Below are positions 33,207-43,400 of a DNA stretch of 64,000 nucleotides, one piece after another. Source of the DNA: Bacteroidia bacterium (lineage in GTDB: Bacteria; Bacteroidota; Bacteroidia; J057); NCBI GenBank assembly GCA_030430575.1, contig JAUIKF010000004.1:62001-126000 (forward strand). The letters run 5' to 3'. Both the position numbers and the translations under genes were made by a program. Within the stretch, counting starts at the first letter, position 1; the number at the start of each line of letters is the position of its first letter. Under the pieces are notes generated by a model, which was given only the letters and a program-made list of their open reading frames with translations, ran no database searches and was not told the DNA's origin.

Positions 33207-35549
33207 ATGCTATCCAACTACCTCAAAACAGCCTTCCGCGCACTCTGGCGTCAGAAGCTCTATTCCCTCATCAATATCTTGGGCTTGTCCATCGGCTTGG
33301 CTACCTGCATGCTGATTTTGCTCTATGTTCAGGATGAATTGAGTTTTGATCAGTTCCATGAGAAGAAAGCGCGGATTTATCGCGTGACGACCTCTTTCGA
33401 AAATGGCAATCATTGGGCGGTGCCTTCCTTTCCCGTAGGCCCTGCGCTGAAAGCAGACTACCCAGAAGTGGAGGACGCATGTCGGATGATTTATTGGGGA
33501 AATGTGCTGATGACACTGGGGGATGATAAACGGAGTGAATCTTACTTCAGGTTTGTCGATCCTTCGATCTTTGAGGTGTTGTCATTTCCTTTAGTCGCTG
33601 GGGATCCCCAAAAGGCGCTTTCAGCCCCCTATAATATGGTGTTGACTGAGACCAAGGCACGGGAATTCTTCGGAGAAGGAGAGGCCATGGGCAAACAGTT
33701 GACCGTCAAACAAGGAGAAACAGAGAAGCTATTTACCATAACAGGTATTGCAAAAGATCCTCCTCCCAATTCAAGTGTGGAGTTTAATTTTTTGGTACCC
33801 TTCCAGACGGCTGAGGAATACGGGATGAATTTGGAGAATTGGGGAAACTGGGGCCCAGAGACGTATGTGTTGCTTAATCATGAGGTGTCCGTTGATGCCT
33901 TTGAACCGAAGATCGGGAACTTTATTTTTGAGAAATCTAAACAAGGGAAAACGGCGACACTTCACCTCCAGCCGATCTCTCGGGTGCATCTCTATCCCCT
34001 AGAAGGAGGCAATGGCCGCATCACGTATGTCTACCTTTTTTCCATTATCGCCTTATTCATTCTGCTCATTGCCTGTATCAACTTCATGAATTTGACGACG
34101 GCCCGCTCTATGATTCGAGCGCGGGAGATCGGCGTGCGCAAGGTCGTTGGCGCTAAGCGATCAGACCTGATCTTTCAGTTTTACAGCGAGTCGATCTTGC
34201 TTTCATTTATCGCCGCTGGCATCGCCATCGGCTGGGTGGCCCTGTTGCTGCCAGGGTTTAATATCCTGGCGGAGAAGGAGTTGACCTGGATGGAAAGCTC
34301 TGTGTTTGGGTATTTGTTGATCATTACCCTTGTAACAGGCTTATTATCAGGGAGCTATCCCGCTTTGTCGCTTTCTTCCTTTAGGCCTGTGCTTGTGCTA
34401 AAAGGCGCATTTAAAACGAGCCGCAGAGGCATATTTTTGCGAAAAATCCTCGTGGTGACCCAATTCTGTATTTCCATTATCCTCATCATCTGTACCCTCA
34501 TCACCCGCGATCAATTGACCTTTATTCAGCAAAAATCGCTGGGATACGACAAAGACCAGGTCCTTTATATTCAAGACGTCGCGGACTTCATGAATAAATA
34601 CCCGCGCATCAAACCTGCGCTGCTCAAGAGCCCGCATATCCACCATGTGACGGCTTCGAGTAGCCTTCCCACAGCGATTTACACCCACGGGGGTGTGCCT
34701 GACTACGAAGGTCGCGACCCCGAAAGGACCATGGATTTCCTCTTTACCAATGTAGCCTTTGACTATCCCGAGACCTTCGGAATGGAAATGGCAGAAGGGC
34801 GCAGTTTCTCCATTGATTTTCCCTCTGACAGCACCCAAGCATACCTGCTCAACGAAGAGGCCGTCCGCCAAATGGAACTCGAAAACCCACTCGGCACCAA
34901 ATTGAACTTCTGGGGCAATGATGGGCAGGTCGTAGGCGTGGTGAAAGACTTTCACTTTTCCTCCTTTCGTGAAGGCATTGAGCCGCTCCTGATCCGCGTC
35001 AATTTCAATTGGCTGGAGTATGTCTGCATCAAGCTGGAAGCAGGCCGTATGCAAGAAGGTCTCGCACATATCGAGAAGGTTTGGGAGCAATACATGGGCA
35101 CCGTCCCTTTTGACTATCACTTTGTGGATGAGTCTTTTGAAGAGACGTTTGAGGCGGATCAAAAAGTCTCGACGATCTTCACCTATTTTGCCTATCTCGG
35201 CATCTTCATCTCCTGTCTTGGCCTACTCGGCCTAGCCGCCTTCATGGCGCAGCAGCGCCGCAAGGAGATCGGCATCCGCAAGGTCATGGGCGCCAGCGTC
35301 TCCCAACTCGTGCGCATGCTCACCCGCGAATTCACCAAACTGGTGGTATTTGCCTTTATCCCCGCGGCCTTGCTCGCGTTTTACTTCATGCACACCTGGC
35401 TCGCAGGATTTGCCTACCGAACGGCGATCAGCCCGTGGATCTTTATGCTGGCGGGTGGCGCAGCCCTGCTGATCGCCTGGCTGACGGTGAGTTGGCAGTC
35501 GTTTCGGGCGGCGAGTATCAATCCGGTGGAGGCGTTGAGGGATGAGTGA
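33207..35549 (+). CDS. ABC transporter permease, MacB/FtsX family
   Basis: The product is 780 residues from MLSNYLKTAFRALWRQKLYS. The frame is open far upstream through the 8-bp repeat, but family members start here. The order is: first helix (SLINILGLSIGLATCMLILLYV), periplasmic core with RIYRVTTSFENG and LVAGDPQKALSAPYNMVLTE, FtsX bundle (YLFSIIALFILLIACINFMN; EIGVRKVVGAKRSDLIFQFY), second core (DQVLYIQDVADFMNKYP), and final bundle with EIGIRKVMGASVSQLVRML, ending NPVEALRDE. It lacks an ATPase domain and presumably pairs with a LolD-like ATPase. It is a full-length homologue of the gene at 3994, but the tandem palindromes seen there are not found here. Confidence 0.88.
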   Translation: MLSNYLKTAFRALWRQKLYSLINILGLSIGLATCMLILLYVQDELSFDQFHEKKARIYRVTTSFENGNHWAVPSFPVGPALKADYPEVEDACRMIYWGNVLMTLGDDKRSESYFRFVDPSIFEVLSFPLVAGDPQKALSAPYNMVLTETKAREFFGEGEAMGKQLTVKQGETEKLFTITGIAKDPPPNSSVEFNFLVPFQTAEEYGMNLENWGNWGPETYVLLNHEVSVDAFEPKIGNFIFEKSKQGKTATLHLQPISRVHLYPLEGGNGRITYVYLFSIIALFILLIACINFMNLTTARSMIRAREIGVRKVVGAKRSDLIFQFYSESILLSFIAAGIAIGWVALLLPGFNILAEKELTWMESSVFGYLLIITLVTGLLSGSYPALSLSSFRPVLVLKGAFKTSRRGIFLRKILVVTQFCISIILIICTLITRDQLTFIQQKSLGYDKDQVLYIQDVADFMNKYPRIKPALLKSPHIHHVTASSSLPTAIYTHGGVPDYEGRDPERTMDFLFTNVAFDYPETFGMEMAEGRSFSIDFPSDSTQAYLLNEEAVRQMELENPLGTKLNFWGNDGQVVGVVKDFHFSSFREGIEPLLIRVNFNWLEYVCIKLEAGRMQEGLAHIEKVWEQYMGTVPFDYHFVDESFEETFEADQKVSTIFTYFAYLGIFISCLGLLGLAAFMAQQRRKEIGIRKVMGASVSQLVRMLTREFTKLVVFAFIPAALLAFYFMHTWLAGFAYRTAISPWIFMLAGGAALLIAWLTVSWQSFRAASINPVEALRDE

Positions 35550-35945
35550 GGCAGGTTTAAGGGTTTAAGTTGTTCAAGGGTTTAAGGGAATCGCGTTGCG
35601 ATTTGGGCTTGGAGACATCCCGATCGCACAGGCCCCAACCCTTCAAAGGGTTTTCCCGCAGGCCGAAACATAGCTTCTTTTTTGGGGGGGCTTGTGGGTC
35701 GTTCCCTTTGAAGGGAACGGGGATTGTGCGGGAGGGATGTTTAACCCTGGATCGCGAAGCGACTTCTCATTCCCGAAAATCTCTTCCACTTTTTCAAAAA
35801 GTCCCAATCCCCATCCCATTTCCCCTACAAAAACGACCTTTCCCCAACATCTTTCCCTATTCAGGAACAAAATTATACAACTCCCACTCATGGATGAGTT
35901 ATATTAGCAAGTAATTGATTACTTTAACTGAAAACTTATCCATTT
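35550..35945. other. Gene-free 396-bp spacer with a long inverted repeat
   Basis: It starts with GTTTAAGGG/GTTCAAGGG word repeats (35554-35588). The inverted repeat has arms at about 35614-35650 (ACATCCC...CCCTTCAAAGGG) and 35704-35740 (CCCTTTGAAGGG...GGGATGT), separated by 53 bp. The rest up to the lipoprotein ATG is C/T-rich without a convincing gene or promoter. Confidence 0.7.
35614..35740. repeat. Long inverted repeat, REP-like
   Basis: Left arm 35614-35650 and right arm 35704-35740 are imperfect reverse complements of each other (shared CATCCC, CGCACA, CCCC, CCCTTCAAAGGG blocks). It is probably a dispersed palindromic intergenic element. Confidence 0.65.
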
Positions 35946-36869
35946 ATGAAAGTCATCAACAGTACCCTTATACTGATGATCCTCGCTTCCTTGCTGGCGC
36001 TTACGGCCTGTGGAGAAGGGGAGGATATTTTGGTACCTGATAATAATTCTCCTCCCTATGATGGCGTGCCAACCATTCTCGTCGAAAACTACATCAACAG
36101 AATCTACATAGACTTGATCGGCCGTGAGCCGATCGATGCGGAGATGAACCGTGACGTCGCGGATTTGCGGGCGGGAGACCTCGGCGTAGATGCGCGGATT
36201 GCCTTGATCACGCGCTTGCAGTCGAGTACGGAGTTTGTGGAAGGGGATTCCTCCTATAAAGAAGCGTATTACTTCCGCTTCTATGAGCTGTCCAAGGCGC
36301 GCATGCTGGAAGGCGTTTCAGATGGGGAAATCTACAGAGAGATTGGGTTGATCAATGATGACATTCTGCGCGATTCCCTGGCTGGCGACTGGGTTCAATT
36401 GCAAATTGACAAGGCAAAAAAACAGAAGCTGGTTAACGTATTGGCTTGCCTAGACCAATACCGTGAAGGCGATATTTCTATCAATGAAGTCTATGCGCGG
36501 ATGCTCTATAATGGCATCTACGACATCATTAACATGAATTCCATCAACTTCATTCGCGCCTGTTTTGATGACCTGTTTTTCCGCTATCATACCTTGGCTG
36601 AATTTGACCAATCCTTCCCTATCATCGAATACGGTACCTCTGGGACTATTTTTGGGCAGCCTGCTTCAAATAAGCTAGAGTATATCGATGTGCTGGTAAA
36701 TTCGCGGGAGTTTTATGAGGGGAATATTCGCTGGGCCTATAAGACCCTGCTGGCGCGTGAGCCTGACGCGGCTGAGATAGAAGCAGCCATGCAGGATTTT
36801 TATCAAAGCAAAAACTACCAAAAAGTGCAGTTAGATATCATGGTGACGGATGAGTATGCGAACTTCTAA
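35946..36869 (+). CDS. Lipoprotein with DUF1549-like segments
   Basis: The product is 307 residues. The signal peptide has lipobox LTAC followed by GEGEDIL, an acidic stretch like Bacteroidota surface lipoprotein signals. YINRIYIDLIGREPIDAEMNRDVADL near residue 50 resembles the start of DUF1549 (PSCyt2: ...R-x-Y-L-D-L-x-G-R-x-P-T-x-x-E). A related C-terminal motif is WAYKTLLAREPDAAEIEAAM, ending with VTDEYANF. It is the first gene of a plus-strand cluster with a second such lipoprotein, a DUF1501 protein, a CX4CH lipoprotein and others. The similarity is motif-level only, so the function is unproven. Confidence 0.72.
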   Translation: MKVINSTLILMILASLLALTACGEGEDILVPDNNSPPYDGVPTILVENYINRIYIDLIGREPIDAEMNRDVADLRAGDLGVDARIALITRLQSSTEFVEGDSSYKEAYYFRFYELSKARMLEGVSDGEIYREIGLINDDILRDSLAGDWVQLQIDKAKKQKLVNVLACLDQYREGDISINEVYARMLYNGIYDIINMNSINFIRACFDDLFFRYHTLAEFDQSFPIIEYGTSGTIFGQPASNKLEYIDVLVNSREFYEGNIRWAYKTLLAREPDAAEIEAAMQDFYQSKNYQKVQLDIMVTDEYANF

Positions 36870-36948
36870 GGTGTTCTAGGTTCTAAGTTTTGAGTTTTAG
36901 GTTCCTCGCCTGTTTTTATTTTGATTTTCATTTTAATTTTCATTCCAT

Positions 36949-37431
36949 ATGAAATACATTCTCTACGCTTTATCCCTCCTCTTTCTATTTACAAGCTGTC
37001 AACCCGAAGATAAATACCTCTATGAAGTCAATGAGGTGGATGTGCTTCCTGTAAATGCGAATAAGAGTAAGCAGAAGACTATCGAGCAGTTTGTCTCGAT
37101 CCTGCATGCCAATCTCTTCCAAAAGGCGCTATCGGCAGATGAGATGGTCGAAATCCGCAAGGTGATTGAGTCTATTGGTGACAAGGAATTGGCGTATGAA
37201 ATTCTCATCAGCAATTTCATGAATAAGCCAGGCGTCATCATCCCTCCAGATGAAGACATGCGCGCCGATATCGATGAATTTTTGGTGGATACCTATAAGC
37301 GCTTTTTTGTGCGCTTTCCGACTGAGGCTGAAAAGGCGTATATGCGCAATTTCATTGAAGCGGATCCTAATGTTACGGCCGAGTTGGTCTATTTTTCCTT
37401 CGCCTTATCTAATGAATATCAATTTTATTGA
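36949..37431 (+). CDS. Small lipoprotein related to the preceding one
   Basis: The product is 160 residues. The signal peptide has lipobox FTSC followed by QPEDKY. The C-terminal half repeats the motif of its neighbour: IDEFLVDTYKRFFVRFPTEAEKAYMRNFIEADPNVT...ALSNEYQFY (R-F-P-T-E-A-E; S-N-E-Y), comparable with the DUF1549-type R-x-P-T-x-x-E and closing E-Y. It is helical, with no catalytic residues visible. It lies between the first lipoprotein and the DUF1501 gene, with all starts on the same strand, so a shared transcript is likely. Confidence 0.7.
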   Translation: MKYILYALSLLFLFTSCQPEDKYLYEVNEVDVLPVNANKSKQKTIEQFVSILHANLFQKALSADEMVEIRKVIESIGDKELAYEILISNFMNKPGVIIPPDEDMRADIDEFLVDTYKRFFVRFPTEAEKAYMRNFIEADPNVTAELVYFSFALSNEYQFY

Positions 37432-37492
37432 TGATTGATTGTTATCACGAAGAATCAATAATTAATAATCAGTCAATTAATAATTTCTACTT

Positions 37493-38827
37493 ATGAAGAG
37501 ACGCAAATTTATCAAAACGACGGCTGCCGCCGCTGCTGCGACCATAGGCATGCCTTATATACTTCCTACTGGACGGCTGTTTGCTCGGACCAATTCTCGC
37601 TTGGCGGAACATGTAGTGTTTGTACTATTTGCTGGGGGCGTACGCCAGCAAGAAGCGGTAGGCATGCAATACCTGGATGGGAGCCAAAACGAGCGTATCC
37701 CTGGCAATATCATGTATAATATGCTCACGGGAGCCCCTCCTACTGACAAAATCGTCTATGGGACTGATGCCAATTTGGCGGGTGAGATTCCGATTCCGAA
37801 GATTCTGAATACAACCCTTCAAGAGCAAGGGACCTTGTTCAAGGAGATGCGCGCTACCCAGATAGGTCATTATGGAGGACTGAATGTCGCTCTACAGGGC
37901 AATACCCTTTATTCACAGGGATTAAAACAAAAGCCGCTCAATCCTACGATTTTTGAATACTTACGTCGTCATGGAGGGATTCCTGCTTCCAAAGTTTGGT
38001 TTGTAGGAAATGGGATTGGTAATTCCGTGCCGCTGCTCAATCACAGCTTGCACGAAGACTATGGCCGTCTATACGCTGCCAACTTTATCGCCCCTTCTGT
38101 GACCTTCAGTTCCATAGGGTTTAAGCACTTGGCCAATGCCAAGGTATATCACCCTGAGCATGAGCTAGATCCCGTCTATAAGATGAAGTACTTTTTGGAT
38201 AATAATTTCAAAAATGCAGCCCAGACGATTGGGGGGATTGGCAATACGTTTGAAGAAAAGCAAGACATAAAGAAATTTATTGAGGCTACTTTTGAGAAAA
38301 CAGCCAACAATATTCAGATCCGTCCCCCTGTAAGTGGCGGCGGCGATTTGGAGACGATAGGCTACGCCTGTGAGGTATTGGAATGGTTTAAACCCACTTT
38401 CCTGACAGTCAACCTGAACAATGTGGACGGCTGCCACTCTAATTTCACAGGGTATCTCCGCGCCCTTCACCGCGCCGACCACGGGGTAGGCTTCCTTTGG
38501 GACTTTATCCAGAAAGACCCTGTTCTTAAGGACAATACCATCATGATTGTTATGCCAGAATGTGGCCGTAACTTGAACCCCAATCCGATCTTAGATCACA
38601 ATGACTGGTATGGCTATGACCATTCAGATGCGAATGCCAGACGAATCTTTGGCATGATGGTGGGCCCCAATGTGCCTTCCAACTCCGTGATTGGTTCTGA
38701 GACAAATCCCAAAGGCCATTCGGTAGACATTGCGCTTACGGTAGCAGATATTTTAGGATTAAAAGATACGGTAGCCAATGTGGGATTGGTCGCGGGGAAT
38801 TCACGGTCACTTTTTGATAGAATTTAA
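37493..38827 (+). CDS. DUF1501 family protein, Tat-exported
   Basis: The product is 444 residues. The N-terminus MKRRKFIKTTAAAAAATIGMPYI is a twin-arginine signal (R-R-K-F-I-K). The fold resembles the alkaline phosphatase/sulfatase superfamily: LAEHVVFVLFAGGVRQQEA at the N-terminus, LTVNLNNVDGCHSNFTGYLRALHRADHGVGFLWDFIQ, IMIVMPECGRNLNPNP and HDNDWYGYDHSDAN-like DHNDWYGYDHSDANARR, ending GHSVDIALTVADILGL. The Asp/His residues could bind metal. The activity of DUF1501 proteins is unknown. In planctomycetes they sit beside DUF1549/DUF1553 cytochrome proteins, and here beside DUF1549-like lipoproteins and a haem-motif lipoprotein. Confidence 0.85.
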   Translation: MKRRKFIKTTAAAAAATIGMPYILPTGRLFARTNSRLAEHVVFVLFAGGVRQQEAVGMQYLDGSQNERIPGNIMYNMLTGAPPTDKIVYGTDANLAGEIPIPKILNTTLQEQGTLFKEMRATQIGHYGGLNVALQGNTLYSQGLKQKPLNPTIFEYLRRHGGIPASKVWFVGNGIGNSVPLLNHSLHEDYGRLYAANFIAPSVTFSSIGFKHLANAKVYHPEHELDPVYKMKYFLDNNFKNAAQTIGGIGNTFEEKQDIKKFIEATFEKTANNIQIRPPVSGGGDLETIGYACEVLEWFKPTFLTVNLNNVDGCHSNFTGYLRALHRADHGVGFLWDFIQKDPVLKDNTIMIVMPECGRNLNPNPILDHNDWYGYDHSDANARRIFGMMVGPNVPSNSVIGSETNPKGHSVDIALTVADILGLKDTVANVGLVAGNSRSLFDRI

Positions 38828-38845
38828 TAAAACACCTCTGCTTGT

Positions 38846-39793
38846 ATGAAATATTTCGTCACTGCCTTGATTGGATGGCTAGTATTACTAGCTGCCTGCA
38901 ATACCGATACAGATCCTCCTCCCAATCCATTTGATGGCATTCCGCCAGATACAGTGGCCATCGTAGTACCTGCTGATGTCAACCCCAAATCCATTGTAGG
39001 CCTACACTACAATATTTTTGCTCCCACTTGCGCCAATTCAGGATGTCATGATGGTACCTTTGAACCAGACTTTCGTACCGTAGAATCTTCCTATAATACC
39101 ATGGTCTATCATCCGATTATCAAGAATAATCCTCAAGGAATATTTAATGTACGGGTGATGCCTGGAAATGCGGATAAGTCTGTCCTGTGGAACCGGCTAA
39201 ATGTGGACATTGATGGGCAATCGGGGATTATGCCGCTGGCACTTGAGCCAGATTCTGACTGGCCTACCAAGAAGGATGAATACCTTGCCAATATCAAAGC
39301 ATGGATCAATGAAGGCGCCAAAGACATGTTTGGCAATTCGCCTGTCGCCGGCAATATTCAGCCTTATATGCAAGGTGTCATTGCATTTGCGAATGGCGGC
39401 AGTACGCCGCTAGGGCGAGATGCTGGAACGGGCCATGTGATGATTCCTGGTGGAACTAATTCGCTGGAGATTTGGGTAAGTCTGAAAGATGATACCACAG
39501 ACCCCAAAGACCTTGGCTTCAATAAGGCAAAATTTGCTACTCAGATCAATGGGTTTGACGGTGTTACAGGCAAAAACATGCAAGTCGTGACTACCCCTAA
39601 AAATGAGCTAGACTTCTTTGGAAATCCCGCAGATTATTATCACAAGGTGACCATCAATCCTGCTGATTTTCCTGCTGATGCGCGCATCTTCATGCGGGTA
39701 TATGTAAAAGACCCCAGCCTTCCCAGCAATACTGAGATTCCAGGCGATGGGAGCGCAGACTATATCAAAGAGTATTTTTCCTTTCAAAAATAA
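38846..39793 (+). CDS. Lipoprotein with a CX4CH haem-type motif
   Basis: The product is 315 residues. The lipobox is LAAC, then NTDTDPPP. Near residue 62 it has IFAPTCANSGCHDG, a C-x4-C-H motif in the context (YNIFAPTC..SGCHDG) seen in exported c-type-cytochrome-like domains. A distal MPLALEPDSDW and ANIKAWINEGAKD fit the Met ligand and final helix of such a domain. The rest is a beta-rich domain (SLEIWVSLKDDT; FMRVYVKDPS). If haem is attached, this is the redox member of the cluster. Otherwise the Cys may form a disulfide. The gene is 18 bp after the DUF1501 stop and 1 bp before the next start. Confidence 0.75.
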   Translation: MKYFVTALIGWLVLLAACNTDTDPPPNPFDGIPPDTVAIVVPADVNPKSIVGLHYNIFAPTCANSGCHDGTFEPDFRTVESSYNTMVYHPIIKNNPQGIFNVRVMPGNADKSVLWNRLNVDIDGQSGIMPLALEPDSDWPTKKDEYLANIKAWINEGAKDMFGNSPVAGNIQPYMQGVIAFANGGSTPLGRDAGTGHVMIPGGTNSLEIWVSLKDDTTDPKDLGFNKAKFATQINGFDGVTGKNMQVVTTPKNELDFFGNPADYYHKVTINPADFPADARIFMRVYVKDPSLPSNTEIPGDGSADYIKEYFSFQK

Positions 39794-39794
39794 T

Positions 39795-40238
39795 ATGCGA
39801 TATTTTATCCCCCTTTTTTGTTTATTTCTCCTCTCTTTTTCCGCATGTACTGACGATGAGGACCCCATCCCAAATGGGGTTCCCATTATTCGGGTAGAAA
39901 GCATTTCGCCGAAAACGGCGAAGCAATTTGAAGAGCCTGTCGAGCTGGTCTTGTATTATGAAGATGCCAATGGAGACCTTGGATCAGAGGACCCCGATGA
40001 ACTGACTTTGGCTGTCAAAGACAGCCGCCTGGAGAATCCAGACATGTATCATGTCAAGCCCATCGCCCCTCCTGGCGCAAATGTCCCCATCCAAGGCACG
40101 TTGAGCGTGATCATTAAGTCTGTATTTCTATTGGGAAATGGGGATAGCGAGCAAATCACCTTTTCGGTTAGGATTCAAGATCAGGCTGGCAATTGGAGCG
40201 AAGAGGCTGTTTCTCCGCCTATTACGGTAGAGAAATAG
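39795..40238 (+). CDS. Small Ig-like lipoprotein
   Basis: The product is 147 residues from MRYFIPLFCLF at 39795, one base after the upstream stop. The lipobox is FSAC, then TDDEDPIPNG, strongly acidic after the Cys. The mature part is one predicted beta-sandwich: IIRVESISPKTAKQFEEPVELVLYYEDANGDLG, then ITFSVRIQDQAGNWSEEAVSPPITV. It resembles the Ig-like accessory lipoproteins of Bacteroidota. Tight spacing ties it to the CX4CH lipoprotein gene, so the two are probably a functional pair. Confidence 0.78.
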   Translation: MRYFIPLFCLFLLSFSACTDDEDPIPNGVPIIRVESISPKTAKQFEEPVELVLYYEDANGDLGSEDPDELTLAVKDSRLENPDMYHVKPIAPPGANVPIQGTLSVIIKSVFLLGNGDSEQITFSVRIQDQAGNWSEEAVSPPITVEK

Positions 40239-40282
40239 TGGTCAAAAGAAAATGATTCAAGGCTGTCCTCATTTCTTGTTAT

Positions 40283-40368
40283 GTTACTTTTTTTAGAAAA
40301 AAGTAACCAAAAAATCGAAGCGAGCCAACCATTTCCAGCCCTTCTGTCCGTCCGCGCACGCTCGCTTC
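40283..40368. repeat. Palindromic intergenic element
   Basis: GTTACTTTTTT (40283-40293) and AAAAAAGTAAC (40297-40307) form an 11-bp perfect stem. A second pair, GAAGCGAGC (40317-40325) and GCTCGCTTC (40360-40368), follows. It looks like a dispersed Bacteroidota palindrome and may act as a terminator for the lipoprotein cluster. Confidence 0.7.
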
Positions 40369-40413
40369 ACCCCAGCCGCACAAAAAATTACACATACACA
40401 AACTGAAAAATAT

Positions 40414-43400
40414 ATGGGCAATTTTCTACCTGTTTTCCCTAAATTTTTTATCCCAAAACCTCTCCTTCGACCTTCCCTTTTCCTATGGGTATGTGTGATA
40501 GGCCTATTGTCTGCTGTCAATGGCCAGGCGGTGTATAACATGACCAATGCGCGGGTGGACGATTGTAAAGGCACGCTGCTGGGAAGTAATAATGGGGCGG
40601 TCTCAGGCCATTATGATCACAATGAGAACTATACGTTTACGATCTGTGTGCCTGGTGCGAAGTCAATTACGATGAGCTTTATCGCTTTTTGTACGGAGCT
40701 TGATTATGATTCGCTTCGATTATTCGATGGACCGAATATCGCTTCCCCCCAGATAGGCCCCGCCTATTCGGGCAATGGGATTCCTCCCACCATCAGCACG
40801 ACAGGCCCTTGCCTGACCATTAATTTCATCTCAGATGCCAACGTCACCTGTACGGGCTGGATTGCGAACTGGACCACCCAGATTGATATTCCTCCATTTC
40901 CTGCTTTGGACTTAAACCTGATGCCTACTTGTAGCACTGGTACGATGACGGTGACCTTTGACCGACCGATTCATTGTGATTCAGTAAATGCAGGCGCCTT
41001 CTCGATCACAGGGCAGTTGCCCAATACCGTCATGACGGCCACCCCTGTCAATTGTACCAATGATAGTACCACCATGGCCAACCTGACTTTCACACCAGGA
41101 TTGGATCAGAGTGGCTTTTATTACATTACCTATTCGAGTTTTTATATAGATCAATGTGACAGCGTCTGGACCTTGATTACGACAGATTCTGTGGCTGTTC
41201 GAGACTGTCCCTTGGAGGTCATGATCAATGCGAATAATGACACGATCTGTGAAGGGGATTGTGCGACGTTGGTCGCAGATGCTGAGGGGGGCGATTTCCT
41301 GACGTACAGTTTCTCTTGGAGTAATGGAGCTGTCGGCCCTGGCCCCCACAATGTCTGCCCAATCACAACGACGACGTACAGCGTTACGGTCAGCGATGGA
41401 GCAGGCTCAACGCCAGCCACCGATAATATCACCATTGTGGTCTTGCCTGCGCCTACCATGCCTCCACCTCAGTCAATTTGTGAAACGGCTGCGCCGATCA
41501 CGCTCAATGCAGGCCCCGCGGGTGGTAGATGGAGTGGCCCGGGTATCACCAGTGCAGTGAATGGCACTTTCGATCCTGGGGTAGCTGGCGCAGGAACTCA
41601 CATCGTGACCTATACCGCACCCAATGGTTGCTCGGGAGAAGCGACGATCGTCGTAAGAGGGATTTTTGCAGGTCCTGTGCAAGCGGCTTGTCCAGGTACG
41701 CCGGCCTTCCAGCTCCAAGGAGCTACGCCTCCTGGAGGGACCTGGTCTGGTCCCAATGTGACGCCTTTTGGCGTTTTTACCCCAACGCCTACGAGGGGCA
41801 TCTTTAGGCTACAATATGACTTTAATGGGTGTATCGACTCCATGACCGTCTATGTAGACACCATTACGTTGATGCCTGTTGATACGGTATGTGAGTCACT
41901 GAATCCCTTCAATTTTACCTTTTATCCGCCAGGCGGTTTTTGGCAAGGGACGGGTATTACTAATACCGCTACGGGGCGTTTTGACCCTGTAAGGGCAGGG
42001 CTTGGAAATCATACCATGGTGTATTTCATCAATGGCTGCAATAAGTTTTTTGATATTTATGTAAAGGAAATAGATGTAGGCCCGCGCTTATGGGCGTGCC
42101 CGTTGCAGCCCGCATTTCTATTACCTGCCCCGACACCAGCAGGTGGTATGTGGACAGGACCAGGAATTATTAATGCCTTTACGGGGCAATATAACCCTGC
42201 GAATCTGCCCAATAACCGTAATGATACCTTGATCTACAATGTAGATGGTTGCGATGCAGAGCTTGTCGTACGGGTAAGACATACAACCATTGGGAATGAT
42301 ACCATGGAGTTTTGTCCGCCAGATCCGCCGATAGATTTGAATTGGGCGAATATGCGGAGAAGCCCTTCGAATGGCGTCTGGAGCGGTCCCGGAATTACTT
42401 CGCCCAGTGGTCCGGGGGAATTTGATCCGCCGACGGCAGGCCCGGGAAATCACACGATTCTCTATGTCGCCAATACTTGTAGTGCTACGGCGACTATGAT
42501 TGTCCATCCCTATTCGCTGTTAGGGGATACGTCCTTGTGTGAAGGCAGCCCGCCTTTCAACTTGCGAAATCGGGTTCCCGGAGGCGTATGGAGTGGAAAT
42601 GGTATTACGGATGTCGTATTGGGAACCTTTGATCCCGTGATCTCTGGGGTAGGTGTCCACACAGTGTACTACTTGCCGCCCACAGGCTGTCTGGATTCGC
42701 TTACCGTGACGGTTTATTTACCGCCAGTACCCTCGATCTCTAATTTGGATGTGACCTATTGCTATAAGGATACCAATATCTTCTTGGTAGGGATGCCTGC
42801 AGGTGGCATCTTCACAGGGCCAGGAATTTCTGGTAGCGTTTTTAACCCTTCGGTAGCAGGCCCTGGTCAGCATTTTATTAATTATAGTGTAGGGGATGGT
42901 CCTTGTGAACGGATGGCCCTTGCCGTGACGAATGTGGGTGATCCCATGCAGATATCGGTGCCTTTGGCGGCAGATACGATTTGTGCGGGAGAATATGTGA
43001 CTATTTCAGCGGATGCGCAGGGTGGCTCCACGGGTAATTTTACCTATACCTGGATGCCAGGAGGGATTGTGGGAAATTCTATCGCTGTCAATCCTGACGT
43101 GACCACAGTCTATACCGTTACGGCAACGGATGGCTGTACAGACCCTGTTTCTGACATTGTGCGGATCGAGGTGAGCCCTCCTTTCAGCTTGCGATTTGAC
43201 GGTAGCGGCCCTGGTTGTTATGGTGATTCTGGATATGCGGTAGTAATTGTCGATGGGCCGAGTACTTATTTCCATGAATGGCATACCATTCCACCTGTTT
43301 TTGACGATACGTTGAGTGGTGTGACAGGCTTTAATATAGGGGTAACAGTTACTGATCTGGAGTCTGGCTGTGAAGAATCTGGCCTTACGGACATCATCAG

